A stretch of 64,000 nt of DNA. It comes from Homarus americanus (taxonomy: Eukaryota; Arthropoda; Malacostraca; Decapoda; Nephropidae). Every line of letters begins with the position of its first letter. Positions within the stretch are counted from its first letter, which is position 1. The notes under the pieces are model-generated. The model was not told the origin of the DNA. It ran no database searches and was given only the letters and a program-made list of their open reading frames with translations. The stretch is from NCBI RefSeq assembly GCF_018991925.1, contig NW_024742338.1, positions 4,623,594 through 4,687,593 of the forward strand, in the 5' to 3' direction. Positions 12,201-21,719 of this stretch are shown piece after piece. The position numbers and the translations under genes are program-made.

Positions 12201-15200
12201 TAATGCAAAATCTATGATGTTTATATTCAAAATGATCATCAAATTGTAAGAATTCCAGCAATGTAAATTATATTCTGGCCGGATAATTTGTATGAATTTT
12301 ATGAGCTAAATAAAAAAATTATACTTCACCGTGTAAAGGGGTACACCCACCGCGGAATGTGAGCATCCTGGGTTCTGGCAGGGCACAGCGTAAACGTGGA
12401 AACGCGGAATGTGGGACCGCGTAAAATGAGGGTTGACTGTATTGTGATGTTAAACACTCAAAAGTATTTTAACTTACTCGTGGTGCATACATGATTTCCT
12501 GAAATTTTATTTTATTTGGGGTCCTTGAAAATTCTGATTTCTTGAGAATTCTGGTTTTTAAATGTTAGATATTAACCCTTAACTGGCAGCTAAGGATCTC
12601 CTACTCTGCCTCATTTGCACAAAAGTGGAACACAAACACAAAGAACATGATACTGTACATCACTGCCACTGATGATGGCAGCCATCCAGTGCTGTAATGG
12701 TAACTTTTTTCTTGCCCATATGCTGCTCTCACCACTAGCCAGCGAGAGAACGCTTTGTACGGTCAGTACCTTCCATAGAAAAAGAATCATTAAACTAAAA
12801 TCTTTATTCCCAAATCTTACAAATTGCTGTATAGATCTTATATCTGCACAGGTCTAATTGTCATTTGTGTTTAGGTGGTTACTAGTGACTACATGATGGA
12901 CTTTGTAACAGAGGAAGGCAGCAGTGTCATGCTCGCTTCATCATCAAGAGGGATCTGGTTAGCTGAACAAGAATCAAACCGCTACTCTTTCCATGAAGCC
13001 AATTGTACAGGTCAGTCAGTATAATAGATTGTTTAAAGCTTAACTTGTAGTTTACAGTGTTTCATTTGGCTATTAATAAACAAAAGAAGTGGATGTTCAG
13101 TACAGTACAGTATTAGCATTTTAAGACTTGAGTTTACAGTGCTCTGAGTGACCAATACTGAACTCAGTGATTAATATTTTGAAATTTATGAAACCTGTAG
13201 AAATGTACTGTATATTCCTTCTCCTGCTTGGTTGTTCAGGTCATGTTTGGACTGTGTTCAGTGAAGAAGTTTGGTCCACTGTTTGTGCAGAAGCTTTATA
13301 CACAGACCAGGGAGCCATCTGTTGCCTCTCACCCCTCGGACAACTGTTTGTCGTTAACCCCAACACCGCCTGTTCTGTGGTGAGCGTCACTGTTTTATTT
13401 GTACTTTTTTTTATACTTTAATATCTCTTCTCTACATAAGACAGTACTGTTGCATTTATGTAATGGCTCTTTCTCAAGCATTATGATGTTTACACACTTG
13501 GTTAGCAATGTGAATAAACTACAGTATAGTCTGCATTTACGCAGTCAATTGAACCCGTGGAGGTCCGCGTAAAACGAGAAACGCGTTAACGAAATAACAG
13601 AACATATGGGATTAATTGAAATAGAGACTGGGCCGACCCCCAAACTCCACTTTTTCCGACACAATACGTACGTTGTAGTAAAAATAACATCTTAATTTTA
13701 TGGCGGTATGGGTCGGCACACGTGGATGGCGGCTGGTTCCGAGGCAGAGGGCAGATTAGTTGTCCTCCGGTGAATCACTTTCACTACTCGCAGAGGTTTG
13801 CAGGGCCTCCCAGACAAACTCCTCAAAGTCCATATCCTCACTGTCACTATCACTGACTTGGGCTGGCTGTGGTTGGTTGCGGGCGAAGAAGTCTTTAATA
13901 CTACGTTGACGACTAGCATTGATGTTGTCGAGATAGATCTGGATATACGGCTCCATAACTTTCGTCAGATGGTTATTATACACTTCATACCGATGCTTGT
14001 CTGGGTCGTTGTCAAGGATGAGCTTAAGTTTCTCCCCCAACTCGATGATTTCCTTCACATTATCATGGCTTGGTCCAGGTAATTCAATGTTTTTCTCGGG
14101 TGGTGGGGGTCCAGCGGAAGCCATTGTGAGGGGAATAGCGGGCACAAGAGAGAACTGTATACACGGACTGAGAACAATGAGACTGGCCCGGCTAGGTCAG
14201 CGACTTCTGGTGGCAGGGCACGTCATGTTACATTAGACCAATCACAGCTAGCGGCGGAGGGAATGCGTGGGTGGTAAGGATGCGTGGCCCAATCACAGTC
14301 CGATAAGTCATCTGACGTCAGCGATAACGTAAGAGCAACCTAATGCGCACCCATCACCGCGCCGCTTCCCGCGTATGGTCAAGAATGGACCGCGTGAGTA
14401 AAAAATGGCACGGCGCGTCTGCACCTCTCCAGCCGCTCTCCGCGTAAATGATGAAATTTACCGCGTAATTAAAACATTTCATTCTGGCAAGGCACCGCGT
14501 AAATGACCAAACGCGTAAACAAAAACCGCGTAAATTCAGCCTATACTGTACTGTATTTTTCTCATTCTTATTCCCATAGATTTATAAAAATGTGGCCATC
14601 AAAGGGATATTATCGACATATCTTTCCTGTGTACAGTATTGCATTTACCAGGTAATCTTAATTGATCTATTAAGTGTTTCTGTGAGATAAATTTTATTTT
14701 GAGAGGCAAGACTGTAAGAATAACACAAATTGTTTGGGGCCATAGGTTCATGAGTGTTAGAATTACAAGTGCCTAACTAAGAGAGAGGGAGGCCTGGGAT
14801 GTATGAACACTGAAATGTACATACATTGTACTACAGTATTTTCTATTTATTATTTAATTTACTATACATTCATTAAATGCTGTTGTCACATTGCTCATTT
14901 ATTTGTTAAATTTATTCACTATGATGAGTCAAATATTTACTGTACGTACTGTACAAAGAAATCCATAACCTTACAGAGCATTAGGCCAAGTGTAGCTTAG
15001 GCTAATGTGCCATTAATTAGTGATCTTCTCTTCAATGGGAACTTCTACCATGGCAGTGCCAAGGTTGCTGGATAAGAGAGATCAGCCTGTAGTGACAGCC
15101 AAGACTGTGGAATCTTCTAGAAAACATGACTAAGATTAATCCTTCTTGTGTATTCTTAACTCTTTAAGGGAAGGTTTAGCATCTTAGGGTCAAGATATCA

Positions 15201-18200
15201 GTAATTTAGGTTTTTCAGGGAAGCTAAAATTTATGACATTCTTCATATATTTCCCTAAAGAAGCCTGGGCCCAAAATGGTCATGCCAAAAGTAGCAGTTC
15301 AAGTTTCTTTACCTTTTCAACATTTTGGTACTGTAATTATTTTCAGCCTTTTGATTTACCGAAAAATGAATGTGTGGTGAGTGTGAGTCAGCGCCCAGAG
15401 GCTATGTGGGTTCTGACAGCAGCTGGGAATATCTTCATCAGGGTGGGACTGTCTGCAAAGTCCCTCCATGGATCACATTGGGAACAACTTGACTTGAACC
15501 AAATTGGTATGTATTTTGTGATGGCTGTTGTGGTGAGAGATACATTTCTGACTGACTGACTGCATTACCAACAATTTTAGTTTTGTTTTCTTGTGTAATT
15601 TTAAGCTGAGCGAGATCATTTGAGGTGAAAAAACACAGTTCCTCTTTTTTTTTTTCAACCACCCATGGTGTATATATAAAGTACAGTACAGGTGTGCCAC
15701 AATTTATAAAAGGGCTCCATCCCTGTAAACCTATCATCCCACATTTTGGATGCATTTCACTTTTCCATTTTTTGTCTCCCTGCTTACATTATTTTCATCA
15801 CATATCTGTTGTTCACATTCTCTAATATTTCCATTAATATTTACTTAATTATAGTTACTGTTTATGACTTCGCTTTTGTAGGAGACGTACACCTGTGCCA
15901 TATATCGTGTGGGATGGAGGTTGTGTGGGGAGTGGATACCCGAGGGGGTGTCTACATGCGACAAGGGCCCCTTACTCCTTCATCAAATGAATCACTTCCA
16001 CCAGCTTGGATTCAAGTAGATCCCGTTTCTCTCAAGGGAAATGCTGTGTTCACTAAGGTGCAGTACCGTACAGTATATAAAAAAATTCCTGTCGAGTATT
16101 TACCGTATTTGTTAGGATGCAGGTGCTGCTCGTGTGATACTTTGCATGTAGCAGCTGAGAGATTGTTCCACTATCAGTAAATGCACCCAGAAGTGTATTT
16201 CATTTATTGGTGTGTTTGTTTGGTTGTACAGTACAAGGGTTAATGTAGTACTGTACTTTACAAGGATAAAACACCAATTCCTGTCTGGCTGGGAATTGAG
16301 ACAAGAACCATTGTTTATAATTTGTGGTGAAAGGTGAGTTTTGTTGTAAATTATCTTAATATTTCATTTTCATTATAGATTATATTACATGTTCAGGCAT
16401 TCTACCTGTAGATAATAATTTATATATATTTTTTATTTTTAGCTTGTTGCTCCAATCATAACTAAGTGGGGTGACTTGTTGAGTGTTACATAGCGAAACA
16501 AAGTTCTTCCATTGTTTGTTACCTTAATGAATATTAACTTAGCTCAGTATGATGATGCATGAGAGAGTTCTGAATCCACGTGCTCCTCTGTATTTATCCA
16601 CAGTGCCCGTTCACCATTCTCTTCCCTTCCATTATTTTCTTATAATCCGGTACATTAGGTATTGGGAGCAGTGAGTTGTTTTCAGTTGCCCATCCCCAGG
16701 CTGTGGGATCCATTTCATTACCAAACAAATGTTAACTTGCAGTAGTGCTTATAGCCAAGAAGGTTGCCAGCTGAAATAGGTTGCTCATATTTATCTTTCC
16801 ATTTTCTATTTTGAATGCTATGTACCTGTAGTGAAAAAAGAACTATGCATTGGTATGAATAATAGCTATATAAATACTGTATAACCAGCAGGTTTATGTG
16901 GGGATGAAGCTACACGTGGTTTGGGCAGTGGATTCCTGTCGCTGCGTGTATGTGAGAGAGGCCATCTTTCCTGAACTACCCATTGGACTATCATGGGTTC
17001 CTGTGGATGGACTTCTGGCTTTACACTTATCCATAAGGTAAAATTTGTGTAGTTTTCTATTTTAGGGATTACTGTATTGTACTGTTCCATATACTTTGGG
17101 TAAGTCAATTATATTTTGAGTACAGTTCTCAGGTTATTGTTCATGATAATTACCATGTGTATGACAATGAGAGTGATATTAATCCATACATGTCATCATT
17201 GAGAAACATGGTCATATATACAATATAAAGACTTGCCATAACATTCAACAGTGGAAAGGCTGTGGTCCTGAAGATTTGTCTCTGAATTGAAAATCCATAA
17301 AATGAAGCAGATTTTCCATTTGACTACCATTATAAATTGGGAGATACATTTATCTAAAAAAATATCTGATTTGTGATGACAAACCTTTTCTAAACTTTTT
17401 TAGGGCAACAGTAATTCTAAACTTTGACTAATTACAATTGTGCAGTACTGTACATTGAACACTAATTAGTTTAATCCAAATTAAAATGTACAGTATTATA
17501 CCAACAAAAGACTGGTGGTTGTTGCTCAGGGTGATGATATCCTACCAGTCTCCTCTTGTAAACTGCTGCCACAGTCTGTACTGGAGGAATATGTATGGCA
17601 GAAGTGACGTAGAATTGGAAGAATCGGTCAGAATTTTCATCAGTTTCTGGTGATTTTTATTGTAAATGAAGCACTTAGTCGTCAACTGCTGTCGCATATC
17701 TGGTTGTCGGTCAGACACACTGTACAGTACAGTGTAAAGCAACATTGTTTCCCCATTAATATCCTTATATTTACAGTAGACCATCAATGATTTAAACCAT
17801 AGGGGGGATGGGTGTCCAGATGAGCCAGTTGACTAGATTATTGGGGGAAGTATGCGGTGATATTGTTGTGAACATTCTTGTAGGGTGACATATAGTAACG
17901 CTTTCCAATACAGTCTTTCCTCGACTTACAACGGGGTTAGGGACCGACGACCGGGTCGTAAGTCGAAAATGCAAAACTAATACATAGAAAATCTAAAATG
18001 GGTGTATCTTTTTCTTCTCAGCACCACGAGAACTCCCAATTTTACGCTTCCCAGCCATTTTAAAGGGAATTACAAAAAATTATTTGTCGGTACACAGCGC
18101 GATCACTAACGTCGGGACTCGAAAATATGTAATTTGAAAAATACTTTACACGACTGCGCGGTCGTATGTCCGAGTGGTCGTAAGTCGAGTAGGTCGTAAG

Positions 18201-19464
18201 CCGAGGAGTACCTGTATACTGTACAGTGATGGGGTAGTGTTGTAAAAAAAAAAAAAAAATTTTTTTATGGAGAAAATTTAATATTAATTTTTTCCCCATA
18301 ATGGATTTATTTGCCCATTAGTAGCATGTTATTCACCTCTCTTCTTGGCCATGATAAGGGAGGCCACACCTCAATCCTCCATTTCTTAAACCATTCCAAT
18401 TCAGAAAGGGAATAAAATGTATGTGTGAGGTAGAATGATGCAAAATATACATATATATATTTTTTTTTTTTCACGCAACACAGTACTGTCTACTTAAGCT
18501 TTACTTTTGTTTTCAGTGAAAATGAAGTTTATGCTCTTACTCCCAATGGTGAAGTTTTCAAACGTATTGGAGTAACCGAGACAAATTACATTGGTGATGC
18601 ATGGCAGAAAATTCCAGGAAACATTGCCAAGATTTCAGGTAAGTACTGTACTATATTCAAACCATTTTTACATCAATGTAATCTGTTTCTCTGGTTTACA
18701 TATAAGCAATATTTTTATGCCTTCCTCCAAGCATAATGAGGGAGCCTACTCAAGTGTCTTCTTATTTGTTTGTGTGTTCATGCATGTTTGTATCAGCTAT
18801 ATTTGTTTAAAGGATTAAGTAAAAAAAAAAATATTTCATTAAGGATTGATATTTATAGGCCCATTCATATACATTAAGTCCCCGACTTACAACGGGGTTA
18901 GGGACCGACGACCAGGTCGTAAGTCGAAAATAATACATAGAAACTCTAAAATGGGTGTCTCTTTTTCTTCTCAACACCACGAGATGTCTTACTTTTACGC
19001 TTGCCAGCCATTTTAAAGGGAATTACAAACGAAAAAATTTTCAGTACACAGCGCGATCACTAACGCCGGGACTCGAAAATACATAACTTGAAAAATATTT
19101 TATACGACTGCAGTGGTTGTATGCCCGGGTGGTCGTAAGTCGAGTAGGTCATAAGCCGAGGAGTACCTACAACTTAAGTCATCCGATTAAATTTCCAAGC
19201 TGTTGAGTTGATATTTGCACTAAAGGGAGTACTGTACTCAGACTTTACCATTAAGTTGTAACATTGGCATAATAAATCCATTACTTATATTGTATTTGTT
19301 TATTTTCAGTAACAATAGACAACTGTTTGTGGGGTCTGAATGGTGACGGACACATCTGCCAACATAGTGTGTTTCAGGTGTCGGACTCGCCTCCAGATGG
19401 ATTTTTTAACAGAAGCCAGACATTCTCAATAAGTTCTGAAACCTCAGATTGGGAAGTATTGTGA
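86..19464 (+). CDS. TECPR2: TECPR2 (tectonin beta-propeller repeat-containing protein 2), 5'-partial, 12 exons
   Basis: Twelve exons with GT..AG borders and matching phases read as one chain of about 1347 residues: 86-233, 2896-4127, 4737-4866, 6158-7440, 11033(or 11030)-11248, 12875-13010, 13240-13379, 15347-15506, 15882-16057, 16892-17037, 18517-18638, 19310-19464. The first ~460 residues hold the end of a WD40 propeller (for example HNGRITSMTWSRNGMRLFSG). A long Ser/Thr-rich acidic linker follows, then repeated tectonin blades (VWGVDTRGGVYMRQG, WIVDAKGRVYFRLG, MWVLTAAGNIFIRVG). The chain ends in SDWEVL, which fits the W-x-x-[ILV] LC3-interacting motif known at the TECPR2 C terminus. In vertebrates the protein binds ATG8-family proteins and supports ER exit sites and autophagosome/lysosome traffic. 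The human protein is about 1411 residues, so only the N-terminal end is missing here. TECPR1 is less likely because the DysF/PH architecture is absent. Confidence 0.93.
234..963. other. TECPR2 intron sequence without a gene
   Basis: This is ordinary AT-rich intron sequence carrying scattered palindromic GTACAGTACTGTA motifs. Nothing codes. Confidence 0.6.
1351..1550. repeat. Palindromic module 1 of element 1
   Basis: The left arm begins AATATAATTGACATTGCTGG and the right arm ends with its near reverse complement, CCAGCAATGTAAATTATATTC. Both arms also carry ATTTTGAATATAAA / TTTATATTCAAAAT. Transcribed, it could fold into one long hairpin. Confidence 0.8.
1778..1976. repeat. Palindromic module 2 of element 1
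   Basis: Near-identical to the module at 1351-1550 and in the same orientation, about 427 bp downstream. Confidence 0.8.
2166..2364. repeat. Palindromic module 3 of element 1
   Basis: The third copy of the ~200-bp inverted-repeat module, about 388 bp after the second. Confidence 0.8.
2896..4127 (+). CDS. TECPR2: TECPR2 exon b (WD40 propeller end and linker)
   Basis: The acceptor is gatttcag and the donor ACA|GTAAGT. It encodes 410 codons. WD40-type blades occupy the first part (SMTWSRNGMRLFSGDADGVVSV, then FGCTWSPSMS, then HIVSYNPHWLFIIDVNS), followed by a Ser-rich low-complexity region. The frame stays open for four codons after the donor, then stops. Confidence 0.92.
4245..4420 (+). repeat. 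Interspersed repeat, copy 1
   Basis: This stretch (CTTTTAATATTTTATTTGG, then CAGACAATTTTATTCAGC) has a diverged second copy at 19825-19950. No coding potential or terminal structure is seen, so the class is unknown; it could be a SINE fragment or part of a MITE. It lies in a TECPR2 intron. Confidence 0.5.
4737..4866 (+). CDS. TECPR2: TECPR2 exon c (acidic/basic linker)
   Basis: A phase-0 acceptor tttttcag|GGT and the donor ATGG|GTGAGT delimit 43 codons. The peptide is acidic (GELEVVGDLEKIV) and then strongly basic (KSRKRARKKM). There is no recognisable domain; it fits the disordered centre of the protein. Confidence 0.8.
4867..6157. other. TECPR2 intron without recognised features
   Basis: Only short chance reading frames and GTACAGTACTGTA-type motifs (about 5636-5660) are seen. 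Confidence 0.6.
6158..7440 (+). CDS. TECPR2: TECPR2 exon d (disordered linker and first tectonin blades)
   Basis: The acceptor is tcctcag and the donor CAA|GTAAGG; 427 codons. The first ~300 residues are rich in Ser, Thr, Asp and Glu (SDTPSGGTPSSPSMG). The last ~115 residues are the start of the tectonin propeller (GGWLRHKLPSNVVSLTVSEN, GNILWIEFGRNVYAIS, VTWYIS). Confidence 0.92.
7441..9104. other. TECPR2 intron without recognised features
   Basis: AT-rich intron sequence. A CAGTACAGTA run occurs near 7990. No exon, transposon end or RNA gene was recognised. Confidence 0.55.
9107..9588 (+). repeat. Minisatellite, 23-24-bp unit, about 21 copies
   Basis: The core GGACTGACTTACTC recurs 21 times at 23- or 24-bp spacing. 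The unit tails alternate between TTTAGATTATor TTTAGATTGT (24 bp) and CAAGATTAT (23 bp); a few units have AAGGGCTGAC or AAGGACTGAC. The interspersed tail types suggest growth by unequal exchange of two unit variants. It lies inside a TECPR2 intron. Confidence 0.92.
9589..11029. other. TECPR2 intron without recognised features
   Basis: No gene is seen. There are scattered GTACTGTAC palindromes (about 10103-10125 and 10870-10890). Confidence 0.55.
11033..11248 (+). CDS. TECPR2: TECPR2 exon e (tectonin blade), NAGNAG acceptor
   Basis: It completes a tectonin blade (YRVGVTAQSPFGHDWGVM) and holds most of the next (GWIVDAKGRVYFRLGVCAKYPQG). The acceptor reads ctCAGCAG|CGG, so splicing at 11030 instead of 11033 would add one Gln without changing frame. 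The donor is CAG|GTGAGT. Confidence 0.88.
11681..11876. repeat. Palindromic module 1 of element 2
   Basis: Same inverted-repeat module as at 1351-1550, starting AATATAATTGACATTGCTGG; slightly diverged in the loop. Confidence 0.75.
12076..12275. repeat. Palindromic module 2 of element 2
   Basis: The fifth copy in the window of the ~200-bp palindromic module, 395 bp after the previous one. Confidence 0.75.
12875..13010 (+). CDS. TECPR2: TECPR2 exon f (tectonin blade)
   Basis: The acceptor is gtgtttag|GTG in phase 0 and the donor ACAG|GTCAGT. It encodes VVTSDYMMDFVTEEGSS and SSRGIWLAEQES. Phase and position fit the tectonin propeller. Confidence 0.85.
13240..13379 (+). CDS. TECPR2: TECPR2 exon g (tectonin blade)
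   Basis: The acceptor is gttgttcag and the donor GTG|GTGAGC. The peptide includes HVWTVFSEEVWSTVCAEAL and GAICCLSPLGQLFVVNP, with the aromatic-x-V spacing of a propeller blade. Confidence 0.85.
13522..14548 (-). mobile_element. Tigger-like element 3, internally deleted, with transposase tail
   Basis: TA at 13520-13521 and 14549-14550 flanks the ends CAGTATAGTCTGCATTTACG and, from the other side, CAGTATAGGCTGAATTTACG. It carries the shared CCCCCAAACTCCACTTTTT block. Inside, on the minus strand, is a transposase C-terminal fragment. At about 1 kb it is much shorter than an autonomous Tigger and lacks the HTH and DDE core. Confidence 0.8.
13756..14145 (-). pseudogene. Tigger-type transposase remnant (C-terminal tail)
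   Basis: A 129-codon frame. From about residue 35 it reads like the end of a Tigger/jerky transposase: a charged helix, then the conserved P-Y-x-x-I-Y ... Q-x-x-x-x-x-F-F signature seen as VMEPYIQIYLDN and RQRSIKDFFARN, then an acidic tail. The CENP-B-type DNA-binding and DDE domains are missing, so it cannot be active. The first ~35 residues may be the original N terminus joined by the internal deletion. Confidence 0.7.
15347..15506 (+). CDS. TECPR2: TECPR2 exon h (tectonin blade)
   Basis: The acceptor is attttcag|CCT and the donor ATTG|GTATGT. It encodes CVVSVSQRPEAMWVLTAAGN and IFIRVGLSAKSLHGSHWEQL, a clear tectonin repeat (W-x-L-x-x-x-G-x-I/V-F/Y-x-R-x-G). Confidence 0.9.
15882..16057 (+). 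CDS. TECPR2: TECPR2 exon i (tectonin blade)
   Basis: The acceptor is gcttttgtag and the donor AAG|GTGCAG. It encodes ISCGMEVVWGVDTRGGVYMR followed by PPAWIQVDP, the best single match to the tectonin consensus in the window. Confidence 0.9.
16892..17037 (+). CDS. TECPR2: TECPR2 exon j (tectonin blade), second NAGNAG acceptor
   Basis: The acceptor is accagcag|GTT, so an alternative site three bases upstream would add one Gln. The donor is ATAAG|GTAAAA. It encodes KLHVVWAVDSCRCVYVREA and LSWVPVDG, a further tectonin blade. Confidence 0.88.
17911..18214. mobile_element. Small TA-flanked MITE, copy 1
   Basis: TA at both sides (17909-17910 and 18215-18216). The ends CAGTCTTTCCTCGACTTAC and, reversed, CAGGTACTCCTCGGCTTAC form terminal inverted repeats. 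About 304 bp, with repeated GGTCGTAAGTCGA blocks and no coding sequence. Probably a mariner/pogo-driven MITE; it lies in a TECPR2 intron. Confidence 0.75.
18517..18638 (+). CDS. TECPR2: TECPR2 exon k (tectonin blade)
   Basis: The acceptor is tgttttcag|T and the donor TCAG|GTAAGT. It encodes SENEVYALTPNGEVFKRIGV and AWQKIPGN, the last complete tectonin repeat. Confidence 0.9.
18872..19168. mobile_element. Small MITE, copy 2
   Basis: A second diverged copy of the 17911-18214 element in the next TECPR2 intron, sharing CGACTTACAACGGGGTTAGG and GGTCGTAAGTCGAAAAT. The ends are less well kept and the right boundary is approximate. Confidence 0.7.
19310..19464 (+). CDS. TECPR2: TECPR2 last exon with C-terminal LIR
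   Basis: The acceptor is tattttcag|TA and the stop TGA is at 19462-19464. The final peptide runs from VTIDNCLWGLNGDG to SSETSDWEVL. The acidic-W-E-V-L ending matches the known C-terminal LC3-interacting region of TECPR2. Confidence 0.92.
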
Positions 19465-19736
19465 TGATGGGTGCTTAAGTTATGATTAAAAGTGGCTTAT
19501 ACTGTACCATAATAATAATAATAATGGGTGTTATGCAATATGATCAATACACAACTGGTCACTAGTGCATTCTCACTACTGGGTGGATGAAGCTGGAGAT
19601 GATAATACTAATACAGTACTGTATATATATATTTTTTATAAGAATGCCTTATAAGCTTTTAACCAAAAAACTTTGACATATTGTTAATCTAACTGTTATG
19701 TCTGTACTCTACTGTTTATATTGTTTATATTACAAT

Positions 19737-19742
19737 AATAAA
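19737..19742 (+). terminator. TECPR2 polyadenylation signal AATAAA
   Basis: A canonical AATAAA lies about 273 bp after the TECPR2 stop codon, at the end of an AT-rich 3' UTR. No earlier AATAAA is seen after the stop. Confidence 0.7.
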
Positions 19743-19824
19743 CTTTATCTTGAGATTGAGCCTTTTCCTTTATGCAACCTTGGGAGGGACCAAGGCCACG
19801 TCAGATGTTAGAAATTCGCATTAA

Positions 19825-19950
19825 CTTCTTCACTATGGGGATGCCACTTTTAATATTTAATTTGGCTAATGCCAGACAATTTTATTCAGCACAGAGGGGT
19901 GCCCATACACTAGGTTGATAATGGTACACAAGAAAGACCAAGCCACCTGA
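19825..19950 (+). repeat. Interspersed repeat, copy 2
   Basis: Diverged copy of 4245-4420, sharing CCAGACAATTTTATTCAGC. It lies just downstream of TECPR2. Confidence 0.5.
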
Positions 19951-20404
19951 ACAGCTAGTAAGCTGACAATTGGTGGAAATGATAAATTAGAAAATAAATG
20001 TCTAGCTGTCAACTGTGGTACAATACATGTTGACATGAGGAATTTCATGTCATGTCAAAAGCTTCTATAACAAATGACTACAGTTTGTTTTCGAATCCAC
20101 ATTACATTACTTTTTCAATCTTTTTGGCTATTGTTTACACACATCACTTTTGCACTTTTTCTAGCAATTCCAATATAATTGACTATTGGCTTCATATGAA
20201 ATCCTAAAACGTTTGTATATATGTACCATATACAGTTCAGTACATGTCCAATATTTCTGGAATGATAATGATTGAAACTTATTTTTAACTTCAAAGAATC
20301 ATTGAACCATGTACAGTAATACCCCAGGTGGTAGGTAGGAGGCAGCTATAAAACAGGGAGGTATTACTGCCTGGGAAGATATTCGAAGCATGATGTGTTA
20401 TTTA

Positions 20405-20760
20405 ATGGTAGACCCTGTTGCCATTTGGCATCATACAAATTGTGACCAAAGTCCCAGGTTGCTGATCTGACTTTCTGCCCCATTTACACACAATTGCAAG
20501 GTTTCAGTTGTTTCTTTTACTTTGACAACACAACATACAGTACATATATTGTACTGATTCTCACTAATAATTTTTTTTATTTACTTATGGTTCTTTATTT
20601 TTATTATTATTATTATATTATATTTTTATTTAATATTTTTTTATAATTTATTATTATTATTATATTTTCGCCCCCAGGCCCTCATGCGAGTCATTGACCT
20701 GTGCCCTGGTGGGCTAATCCCGTAAAAAGAGAAAAAGATAAAGAAGTTAGAGTGACCCTG
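20405..20760 (+). repeat. Unclassified interspersed repeat, copy 1
   Basis: Matches 54065-54345 over most of its length: ATTTACACACAATTGCA, GACAACACAACATAC, an ATT-rich stretch, then CGCCCCCAGGCCC and GGTGGGCTAATC. No coding sequence. It could be a SINE or a LINE tail. Confidence 0.6.
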
Positions 20761-21719
20761 TAGAGCGCCATATCGTTATAGCGCTCTTTCTTGCATCTTG
20801 GAGAATTGGAAAAAACCCATAAAAGTAGTCAAAAGTCACAATTGCAAACTCTCACAACACACAAAGAGCAGTTCTTTGTTTTATGTACTCGGCCAATCAG
20901 TGTTAAGCACTCAGTTTATAGTACCTGCACAGTACAAATTTGCTGCTTACACTGTGGACACATTCTTGTTGACTTGCCAATTTGTTTATATTGGTGACTA
21001 TTTTTTACTCATGTCTGGAAAATGGTTTAAACCATGGTTTAACCCAAACAACTTTTTACTTGGTTTAATAATCTTTTTGTTTATTATTACTTACAGATGG
21101 CTTTAATGATATATAGTAGATTTGGAAAAGGCATATGATAGGATGAACAAAAAGCATTGTGGGAGGCATTACAAGTGTATGGGGTGGGAGGGAGGTTATT
21201 AAATGTAGTAAAAGCATTCTATAAAAACAGCAGGACAACTGGGAGAGTATATGGGAAATAAAGTGAAACATTTTAAATACAGTACATGTGGGTGTTGGGC
21301 AGGGTTGTGTTATGTCCCCGTAATTGTTCAATACAGTATATACGTGGATGTGAACTATTATACACTGGTGAAAATAGTGTTAATAAGCTTTTCTATAGGG
21401 CTGCACACATGTCAAATCCTGATGATAAGCGAGCCAAGTTGCCACTGTCCATCTCTCTCCCATGTACTTAAATGAATTCTTTAAAACTTTCAACTGTAAA
21501 AGTAGAATAGTTTGTGCATTAAGATGAACTTAAACTTAGTTTTTGCCTTTAAGCATAAAGGATGAGGCTGATTGACTGATCAATGATTGTGTTTTTCAAA
21601 TTTGTCCGTCTCATGGTGATTTTTTGAGATGGAAGAGCGTATAAATGATTGCTTAATCATCCTAAATGTAACATTTATGATTAATAACATTAAAAAGTTA
21701 TAAAAGGGGCTACAAATTC

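Larger units (their letters stand above)
11312..12439 (+). mobile_element. Tigger/pogo-like non-autonomous element 2 with two palindromic modules
   Basis: TA duplications lie at 11310-11311 and 12440-12441. The ends are CAGTCAACCCTCACTTTACC and, from the other side, CAGTCAACCCTCATTTTACG. The subterminal block CCCCCAAACTCCACTTTTT is shared with the three related elements. Two palindromic modules (11681-11876 and 12076-12275) match those of element 1. It lies in the next TECPR2 intron and has no coding sequence. Confidence 0.8.
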
